From positions 1 through 64,000 of the forward strand of contig SUVJ01000003.1 of assembly GCA_015062045.1 (NCBI GenBank): a stretch of DNA of 64,000 nt, read 5' to 3'. Both the position numbers and the translations under genes were made by a program. Numbering within the stretch: position 1 is the first letter of the stretch; every line of letters starts with the position of its first letter. Shown here one piece after another: positions 57,140 through 64,000 of the stretch. This DNA is from Akkermansiaceae bacterium. Lineage in GTDB: Bacteria; Verrucomicrobiota; Verrucomicrobiia; Verrucomicrobiales; Akkermansiaceae. The notes beneath the pieces were generated by a model, which was not told the DNA's origin, ran no database searches, and worked only from the letters and a program-made list of their open reading frames with translations.

Positions 57140-57475
57140 ATGAACAAATATATAACAGCTGCGCTCATCTTATCGGCCGCAACACCCTGCGCGGCCACGG
57201 CAGACGGAAATGGAGATTTATCATATACGATTGATAATAAATACATTACAAGCACAGAAGCCCCCCCCCCTCTTACTCCTCCTGAGAATAACAAGACCAC
57301 AGGTCGGCACACGGCACAAATGCGAGAGCCGGGCGTGTGCTATGCTGGGGGAAAAAGCTGCCGTAAACTTGAGTTTCACCGCGCTGAGGGGAAGCATATG
57401 TGGCAGCCCGGCCCCGACGGAGGGGTACGCCACCCGCACCGCAACAGGCAAACCAACCACCATTTGAGCATATAA
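57140..57475 (+). CDS. Small signal-peptide protein interrupted by a C10 tract (possibly phase-variable or decayed)
   Basis: MNKYITAALILSAATPCAATA signal peptide; C10 at 57261-57270. Confidence 0.4.
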   Translation: MNKYITAALILSAATPCAATADGNGDLSYTIDNKYITSTEAPPPLTPPENNKTTGRHTAQMREPGVCYAGGKSCRKLEFHRAEGKHMWQPGPDGGVRHPHRNRQTNHHLSI

Positions 57476-57549
57476 AACCATTTACTCAGGAATAACATTT
57501 TCGCTGCATGCAGCAATCTTATTAACACCAAACATATACAATACTAATC

Positions 57550-59370
57550 ATGGCTGTAGAAGAAGTAACAACGGAAAGCTGGGGCAGCCGCCTCGGTGGC
57601 TCCTTTAAGGGAGTAATAACCGGCGGTGTTCTCTTCCTGGCAGGTATACCCCTGCTGTTCTGGAATGAGGGCCGCGCCGTCAAGACAACCAAAGCCCTTG
57701 AAGAGGGCGAGTCCGTATGCGTATCTGTACCGAATGTGGATTCGGTGGATCCTGCAAACGAAGGGAAGCTGATTCATGCTACCGGCAACGCCACAACAGA
57801 GGAGGTGCTGACGGATGACCAGTTTCCGTGTCTCTCCCGCAAGGCTATCAAATTGAGCCGTAAGGTGGAGTACTACCAGTGGGTGGAGACCTCTCACACA
57901 CGCGAGGAGAAGCAGATGGGCGGCAGCGTTAAGAAGATTACCACATACTCCTATAACAAGAAATGGGTAAGCAGCCCGGTGAACTCCGGCAGCTTCAAAG
58001 AGCCCGGCCACGACAACACCGTATTCTACAGTGCAGAGGATGCCAAACAGCAGGCTCAGAATGTGAACTTCGGGGCATTCACCCTCACGACCGGCCAAAT
58101 TGGCCGCATCGGCGGTGAAAAAGCAGTACCGCTGGCAGAGATACAGTGGCCCGCAGACATGGCAGGCCGCACCGCCGTGCATGCAGATGTACTCTACATT
58201 GGTGCACCCACCAGCTACCTGCAGCCCGGTATGATGAACCGCATGACCCCTGCCCCCGGCATGCAGCCCGGGGTAACGCCTCCGGGCATGGTGCAAACGG
58301 TGGCCACGCAACCCGTACCTGCCGAGCGCCTCATGATGCCGATTGATGTTATCAATGGTGGTTTTGTGACGGTGCCCACTATCCAGCCCCAACGCATTGC
58401 GGTTCACACGGTAGACGGTGTAAACTTCATCCTGCTGCCCGATGGCTCCGCAACCCCGGTAATGCCCAATGGCATTTACTATGCCGGCAACCTGCACGCC
58501 ATCACAGAGACAGTTCCCGGCAACGGCTTTGTGTTCTACAACGGTACAACCAATCCCCTGTTTGCCAACATTGCCAACTACGGCTCCCTGCCGCTGTTCA
58601 AGATGCAGAACAAGGAGTTTGTGCGCTTGCCGGACGGGTCCCTGGCTCCCATTGTTTCTGAAAATGGAGCCCGCCGGATTTGCATTAACGGCACTTATTC
58701 TGCCGTTACCATTTCCCGCGAGGCTCAAATGCCTGCACCTGCTCCGACCATGCAGCCCGGCGTGATGCAGCCCGGCGTAGTGCAGCCCGGTGCCGTTCCC
58801 CCCGTTGGTATGCCGACTACGGCAAGCCCCACCGCCCCGCAGATTGGCGATGTTCGCATTAAGTGGACCTATGTTCCCGAGACCATGCCCATCTCCGTTG
58901 TATCTCAGCAAACAGGCAACACCTTCTCCCCCTACATTGCCGAGAACGGTTATGATGTAGACCTGTTGCAGGTCGGCACGCACAACAAGAAAGCCATGTT
59001 CCAACAGGCTCATGACTCCAACACCATGATGACCTGGCTGCTGCGCTTTTTGGGTTGGTTGATGATGTTCATGGGTATCAAGATGATTCTCAAGCCGCTC
59101 TCCGTGCTGGGCGATGTGATTCCCTTCATCGGCAGCATCATTGAGTTCGGTGCCGGCATAATCGCCTTCATCGTAGCCTCTGTGGTAGCACTTGTTGTCA
59201 TTGCCATTGCCTGGCTGTTCTACCGCCCGGTTATCGCCATTATTCTGCTGGCCGCAGCCGGTGGTTTGATTTACTGGTTTATCAAACGCAAGAAGAGTGC
59301 CGCCCCGGCAGCACCTGCCACGGTTCCGGCCGCACCTGCAACGGATGCTCCGGAGGAGGAGGGCAAATAA
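57550..59370 (+). CDS. TMEM43-family membrane protein
   Basis: GGVLFLAGIPLLFWNEGRAVKTTKALEEG; VDPANEGKLIHATG; C-terminal four-TM bundle WLLRFLGWLMMFMGIKMILKPLSVLGDVIPFIGSII. Confidence 0.88.
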   Translation: MAVEEVTTESWGSRLGGSFKGVITGGVLFLAGIPLLFWNEGRAVKTTKALEEGESVCVSVPNVDSVDPANEGKLIHATGNATTEEVLTDDQFPCLSRKAIKLSRKVEYYQWVETSHTREEKQMGGSVKKITTYSYNKKWVSSPVNSGSFKEPGHDNTVFYSAEDAKQQAQNVNFGAFTLTTGQIGRIGGEKAVPLAEIQWPADMAGRTAVHADVLYIGAPTSYLQPGMMNRMTPAPGMQPGVTPPGMVQTVATQPVPAERLMMPIDVINGGFVTVPTIQPQRIAVHTVDGVNFILLPDGSATPVMPNGIYYAGNLHAITETVPGNGFVFYNGTTNPLFANIANYGSLPLFKMQNKEFVRLPDGSLAPIVSENGARRICINGTYSAVTISREAQMPAPAPTMQPGVMQPGVVQPGAVPPVGMPTTASPTAPQIGDVRIKWTYVPETMPISVVSQQTGNTFSPYIAENGYDVDLLQVGTHNKKAMFQQAHDSNTMMTWLLRFLGWLMMFMGIKMILKPLSVLGDVIPFIGSIIEFGAGIIAFIVASVVALVVIAIAWLFYRPVIAIILLAAAGGLIYWFIKRKKSAAPAAPATVPAAPATDAPEEEGK

Positions 59371-59408
59371 TACCGCCCCCAACACATAGACCATTAACCT
59401 TTAACCAA

Positions 59409-59430
59409 GCGGGGAGCTTCGGCTCCCCGC
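59409..59430 (+). terminator. Terminator with TTCG tetraloop
   Basis: gcggggagc-ttcg-gctccccgc. Confidence 0.8.
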
Positions 59431-59463
59431 ATTTCCCGTTAAAAAACACTACGCTAATTTACC

Positions 59464-60696
59464 ATGTTTTACCGCAACATTCTTCAATCCATCTGCTTGC
59501 CCATTGTGGCGATGACCTGCACTGTATGCCCTGCTGCAGCAGATACCAACGAGCTTGATTTCAAAATTAATGAGCTTACCGGTGAATTGGCACAGCGATA
59601 CTTCGGCACCCGGCACTGGCCCGTGCTGTATGAATACCTGAGCAAAATGCACGCCGAAGGTAATGCGAACGTAACGGACGCATACGGCAATAACCTGATG
59701 GAGTATTGCCTGTTAAATATCAAAGATTTTGATGCACGAATGGCCCACAAGATACTGCTTTGCGGGCTGAATGCCAACATGACGGAGCGCTCTACAAACC
59801 TGACACCCCTGCACAGAGCCGCCGCTGCCAACAATTACCGCATGGTGTTGCGCCTGCTGGCGTTCGGGGCAGAGCGCAATGTAACAGATAAAATAGACCG
59901 TACCCCGGCAGATATGACCACTCATCAACAACTTGTTGACCTGCTGAACGGTGGGCACCCTGCAGAGCTGCTCAGCAAGCGCGCGATTGCCGCCTGGGAA
60001 AAAGCCTGCCAAGGGGATGCCGATGCCATGTGGGAGCTGGCCGGGTACTATAACCAACACAATTGGGATGGCGAAAGCTGCCAAGATGCCACCTACCTGA
60101 GCCAATGGGCAAAAGATGAACGAGGGGCAGATACGGATGAGCTTGAGAAAATTGCTTGGGTTGAACAAGCGGCAGCCCTGGGACACGCCAAGGCGCAATA
60201 TGACCTTGGTATGCGCATGGTATACGGCATACACGTGCCCGAGGACAAACAAAAAGGATACGCGCTTATCTGTGCCGCTGAAAATAAGGGGCTGGAGTCC
60301 GCAAGTGAGTTTCTTAAAGAAAACCCCGCCCCGCCGGCGGAAGAAGAGGCCCTGATTGTGCCGGCCGAGCTGGGTGACTGCACGCTGACCCTGGAGGGGC
60401 GTAAAAAAGGCCGGAGCAAGAGCACCTCATATAAAATGGGTTACGATGCCCCCATGCCCAAGCTTAAGGTATTTCGCTGGAAACCGCAGGACCGCATAGC
60501 GGAGATATCATTCGATGGTGTAGGCGATGCCAAAGCCGTGCATTTTAACGGCACTATGTTGCTCACGGAGCGCAAGGGGAACACCTACACCTTTAAGGCG
60601 CAGGGAGAAATGAAAGGCTTTGACCCCAAGGATTTCACGGCCACCCCGGAGCGTATCATCATTACCATTAACCCCACCACCTACCCCGAATCCTGA
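59464..60696 (+). CDS. Ankyrin/Sel1-repeat secreted protein
   Basis: LTPLHRAAAANNYRMVLRLLAFGAERNVTDKIDRTPADM; AAALGHAKAQYDLGMRMVYG. Confidence 0.8.
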   Translation: MFYRNILQSICLPIVAMTCTVCPAAADTNELDFKINELTGELAQRYFGTRHWPVLYEYLSKMHAEGNANVTDAYGNNLMEYCLLNIKDFDARMAHKILLCGLNANMTERSTNLTPLHRAAAANNYRMVLRLLAFGAERNVTDKIDRTPADMTTHQQLVDLLNGGHPAELLSKRAIAAWEKACQGDADAMWELAGYYNQHNWDGESCQDATYLSQWAKDERGADTDELEKIAWVEQAAALGHAKAQYDLGMRMVYGIHVPEDKQKGYALICAAENKGLESASEFLKENPAPPAEEEALIVPAELGDCTLTLEGRKKGRSKSTSYKMGYDAPMPKLKVFRWKPQDRIAEISFDGVGDAKAVHFNGTMLLTERKGNTYTFKAQGEMKGFDPKDFTATPERIIITINPTTYPES

Positions 60697-60698
60697 AT

Positions 60699-60893
60699 AT
60701 GTTGGTATACGTAAACAATGTATGTGTAAAGATTTTCGCCGGGGCAACGGCACAGGATGCCCTGCGTCGCTACTGCACAGACCAAAAAATACCCGAGCAC
60801 CGAGGGGAACTTTACGATGCCTGGGGCAATGTTATTGCCGCCGATAGCCCCATGACAGACGGCCGCCATATTTATACCGCTTCTCCACGTTAA
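60699..60893 (+). CDS. Small beta-grasp-like protein
   Basis: 64 aa VYVNNVCVKIFAGATAQDALRRY...GELYDAWGNVIAADSPMTDGRHIYT; 2-nt gap after the upstream gene. Confidence 0.65.
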   Translation: MLVYVNNVCVKIFAGATAQDALRRYCTDQKIPEHRGELYDAWGNVIAADSPMTDGRHIYTASPR

Positions 60894-60912
60894 ACATTAC
60901 TAAAACATTTGC

Positions 60913-62331
60913 ATGAAAAAACCACATTTCCTTTCATTTTTAGCGCTGCTTGGTACAGCATTTGCTGAGCAAGTTACTATATTGGGCATTAATGATATGC
61001 ATGCCCACATTGACGGCATGCCTCAGCTGGCCACCTGCGTGAAGCAGGAGCGCCAGAACGACCCCGGCCTGCTGCTGATGGCAGCAGGCGACAACCGCAC
61101 CGGCAACCCCTATGTTGATAACGGTAACCGCCCCGGTGTACCCATGGTCACGCTCATGAACCACATCGGCTTCGACCTCTCCACCTTCGGCAATCACGAG
61201 TTCGACGCAGGAGCAGCCGCCCTCCGCGACTACATTAATGCCGCAGAGTTCGATTTTGTATGCGCCAATGTTTTCACCACAGACACTCAGGGCATCAATG
61301 TGAAACCCTACAAGATTTTTGAACGCAACGGTGTACGCATCGGTGTGCTGGGGCTGGTGCAGGTTGGAGAAAACGGCCTGCCGGATGCCCACCCCGACAA
61401 ATGCAAGGGCATACAATTTGCTTCCCCTTTCGACACCGCAGCTTGTTATAAACACTTGCGAGCCTACTGTGATGTGCTCATTGTACTCACCCACCTGGGT
61501 TTTGAGGATGATGTAAAGCTGGCGCAAATGTTCCCCGAGGCAGATGCCATCATTGGCGGGCACAGCCACACACGTGTAGAAAAGGAGCACATCATCAACG
61601 GCGTGCTCATCACCCAAGCGGAAAATAAGCTCAAGTATGTAACCCGCCTTACCTTTGATGTAGAAGAAGGCAAAGTGGTCAAGAAAAACGCAGAGCTGAT
61701 TCCTTTGGCAAACTTACCCGCAGACGAGGCGACGACAGAGCTTGTAGAGAAAACCAAGAACCTGCCTTTCTTCAAGCGCCAGCTTACCACGGTTAAGCGC
61801 GATATTACCCGCCGCGAGAGTCTGGGCTGCATGATGGCCGATGCCCTCTGTGTTCGCGCCGTTACCGATATCGCAATTGTGAATCTCGGCGGGGTGAGAT
61901 TGGACGACTTCCCGGCCGGGCCTCTCACCGTGGCAGATGTCTACCGCATGGATCCGTTCGGCAATGCCATCATCCGGACCACGATGACCGGAAAAGAGCT
62001 GATTGCCCTGCTGGAGAGTATTCCCGGCTCCGACCACTACGGTGGCCCCTGTGTGTCCGGCATGACCTACAAGGCCACTAAACCGGCAACAGAGCTCAAG
62101 CCCATGCGCATTACCGAAGCGAAGCTGGCAGACGGCACCCCCATAGACCCAAACACCGTCTACACCGTAGCATACAACTCATACATAGCCTCTACCACAT
62201 CTGCACCGCCCGCAAACCCCGGGGTAGCGATTGATAGCGATGGGGCAGAATGTCTCATACGCTTTCTTGAAAAGAAACAGGAAGTAGATTATGCGGATGT
62301 TTCTCGTGTAGATGTTCAAATTGAAAACTAA
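60913..62331 (+). CDS. UshA-like 5'-nucleotidase/metallophosphoesterase (copy 1)
   Basis: VTILGINDMHAHID; GDNRTGNPYV; FGNHEFDAG; IIGGHSHTRVE. Confidence 0.94.
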   Translation: MKKPHFLSFLALLGTAFAEQVTILGINDMHAHIDGMPQLATCVKQERQNDPGLLLMAAGDNRTGNPYVDNGNRPGVPMVTLMNHIGFDLSTFGNHEFDAGAAALRDYINAAEFDFVCANVFTTDTQGINVKPYKIFERNGVRIGVLGLVQVGENGLPDAHPDKCKGIQFASPFDTAACYKHLRAYCDVLIVLTHLGFEDDVKLAQMFPEADAIIGGHSHTRVEKEHIINGVLITQAENKLKYVTRLTFDVEEGKVVKKNAELIPLANLPADEATTELVEKTKNLPFFKRQLTTVKRDITRRESLGCMMADALCVRAVTDIAIVNLGGVRLDDFPAGPLTVADVYRMDPFGNAIIRTTMTGKELIALLESIPGSDHYGGPCVSGMTYKATKPATELKPMRITEAKLADGTPIDPNTVYTVAYNSYIASTTSAPPANPGVAIDSDGAECLIRFLEKKQEVDYADVSRVDVQIEN

Positions 62332-62340
62332 TCTCTGTCC

Positions 62341-63756
62341 ATGATGAAAAAAACATTTTTACTCTCGCTCATCGGGCTACTTGGCAGTGCTTTTGCCGAG
62401 CAGGTTACTATTCTGGGCATCAATGATATGCACGCCAACATTGATGCCATGCCGCGCCTGAAAACCTGCGTGCAGCAGGAACGCGCCAAAGCACCGCAGC
62501 TGCTCCTGTTCTCTGCCGGAGACAACCGCACCGGCAGCCCCTATGTGGACTGCGGTGACCACCCCGGAGCCTCGATGATTGAACTGATGAACCACATAGG
62601 CTTTGACTTGTCTACGCTGGGCAATCATGAGTTCGATGGCGGGCCGGCAGCATTGGCGTATTGCATTAATGCCGCAGATTTCGAGTTTGTGAGTGCCAAT
62701 GTGTTTCCCACCGATAAACACGGTGTGCAGATAAAGCCATACAAGATTTTTGAACGCAACGGAGTACGCATAGGAGTATTGGGCTTGCTGCAGATTGATG
62801 CCAACGGACGCCCGGATGCCCACCCGGACATGTGCAAGGGTATCGGCTTTTTGGACCCGCTGCAAGTAGCCGAGAACTATAAGTATCTCCGCAGCCGGTG
62901 CGATGTGCTTATTCTGCTCACCCACTTGGGATTCGAGACCGATATTGAGCTTGCCAAGTTATTCCCCGAGGCAGATGCCATCATCGGTGGGCACAGCCAT
63001 ACCAAGGTGGAAAACGGTCACCTTGAAAATGGAGTACTCATCACCCAAACGCAGAACAAGCTCAAGTACCTGACCCGCCTCACGTTTGAGGTGGAGGACG
63101 GCAAAGTGCTCAGCAAGAAAGCCGAGCTGCTGCCGCTGAATAACTACGCGGCAGATACCGAAACCGCGGCCATGGTAGAGCAGATTAAGGCACAGCCTTT
63201 CTTTAAGCGCGTGCTCTCTACAGTGAAGCGCGATATTACCCGCCGCGAGAGCCTGGGCTGCATGATGGCCGATGCCATTCGCCGTTGCGTTGGTACGGAT
63301 ATCGCTATCGTCAACATGGGTAACGTGCGCTTGGATTCTTTCCCGGCAGGCCCCATGACGGTGGCAGATGTATACAGCCTCGACCCTTTCGGCAATGATA
63401 CCATCCGCATGACGGTAACCGGGCAGGAGCTTCTCCGCGTGCTGGAGAACATCACCCAAAATGATGACCATGGGGCACCCTGTGTGTCCGGCATGAGCTA
63501 CAAGGCGGTTTGGCACAAGGGTGCCGATAGAATGAGCATTACTGCAGCATGGCTGGCAGATGGCACCCCGATTAATCCGACAGCTCAATACACACTGGCC
63601 ATCAACTCATACCTCTGCGCAACAACAGAGGCAATGCCCGCAGACCCCGGTGTTTCTGCCCGTATAGACGGTGCCACGAGCATGATTAAGGTATTCGAGA
63701 CCCTACCGGAAATAGACTATGCGGATGTCACCCGCGTTGAACTCATCAAAGAATAA
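62341..63756 (+). CDS. UshA-like 5'-nucleotidase/metallophosphoesterase (copy 2)
   Basis: VTILGINDMHANID; GDNRTGSPYV; LGNHEFDGG; IIGGHSHTKVE; paralog of copy 1. Confidence 0.94.
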   Translation: MMKKTFLLSLIGLLGSAFAEQVTILGINDMHANIDAMPRLKTCVQQERAKAPQLLLFSAGDNRTGSPYVDCGDHPGASMIELMNHIGFDLSTLGNHEFDGGPAALAYCINAADFEFVSANVFPTDKHGVQIKPYKIFERNGVRIGVLGLLQIDANGRPDAHPDMCKGIGFLDPLQVAENYKYLRSRCDVLILLTHLGFETDIELAKLFPEADAIIGGHSHTKVENGHLENGVLITQTQNKLKYLTRLTFEVEDGKVLSKKAELLPLNNYAADTETAAMVEQIKAQPFFKRVLSTVKRDITRRESLGCMMADAIRRCVGTDIAIVNMGNVRLDSFPAGPMTVADVYSLDPFGNDTIRMTVTGQELLRVLENITQNDDHGAPCVSGMSYKAVWHKGADRMSITAAWLADGTPINPTAQYTLAINSYLCATTEAMPADPGVSARIDGATSMIKVFETLPEIDYADVTRVELIKE

Positions 63757-63765
63757 GCCTTGCCC

Positions 63766-64000
63766 ATGAATAGACTCCATTCCGCTCTGCTTCTATTAGC
63801 CGTATCCGGGATTGCCCCGCTGTGGGCGCAAGCACCGGCAAATATCGCCAACAAAACGGTTCGCCTCGACATGTCAAAGTCGCAGGTGTCACGCTCCGAT
63901 TTTCAAAGGAAGCCGGAGCTACCGTGGTATCAGTTGGATGCAATTACGGATTTTGTCATTGATTTCCCGGAAACCGGGGAATTTACAGATACCGTGAACT
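63766..64000 (+). CDS. Secreted protein, truncated by window end
   Basis: Signal peptide MNRLHSALLLLAVSGIAPLWAQA; ORF runs off the window. Confidence 0.65.
   Translation, partial: MNRLHSALLLLAVSGIAPLWAQAPANIANKTVRLDMSKSQVSRSDFQRKPELPWYQLDAITDFVIDFPETGEFTDTVN

Noticed and set aside
57544-59394. 616-aa minus-strand ORF
   Set aside because: Antisense to the TMEM43-family gene; Gly/His/Cys-rich shadow.

Overview
This 64-kb window is chromosomal DNA from a bacterium that looks Verrucomicrobial/Akkermansiaceae-like. That placement is an inference from the PEP-CTERM tail 'IPEPTTSTLSLLALASLAARRRRRK', an exosortase + EpsI pair, a pepcterm-type CPBP protease and a Na+-translocating acyl-CoA decarboxylase cluster. 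Most of the window is housekeeping: xseA, gdhA, L,D-transpeptidase/LysM lipoproteins, tRNA-Gln, trxA, O-antigen-ligase-like protein, prs, exosortase, pheA, holB-like, yicC, gmk, patB, vanW, tatD, radC, S41 protease, thiE/thi4, phoR-like kinase, Lrp + aminotransferase, decarboxylase operon, pth, leuA, SMUG-like UDG, parA, comF, TMEM43-family protein and tandem 5'-nucleotidases. The accessory signals I consider most interesting are: (1) a predicted 67-nt three-way-junction RNA on the minus strand (1710-1776), with its own promoter and U-tract, directly upstream of a decayed DUF3800 gene (1441-1697); (2) a four-helix-bundle (S23/IVS-type) gene enclosed by a perfect 31-bp inverted repeat (44202-44693), reminiscent of a free-standing rRNA intervening sequence; (3) a DUF4143 AAA ATPase gene bracketed by two related palindromes; (4) a two-gene cassette with a PARP-like ADP-ribosyltransferase (31362-32146); (5) a zeta-like kinase toxin cassette (50770-51617); (6) a nested ~323-bp imperfect palindrome in a noncoding zone (2375-2697); (7) a full-length PutA-like protein that appears to have lost catalytic motifs in both domains; (8) a recurrent promoter layout placing the -10 box 12-17 nt before the start codon, suggesting many leaderless mRNAs and implying several start-site corrections to the ORF track. 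All family calls are from reading motifs; no searches were run.
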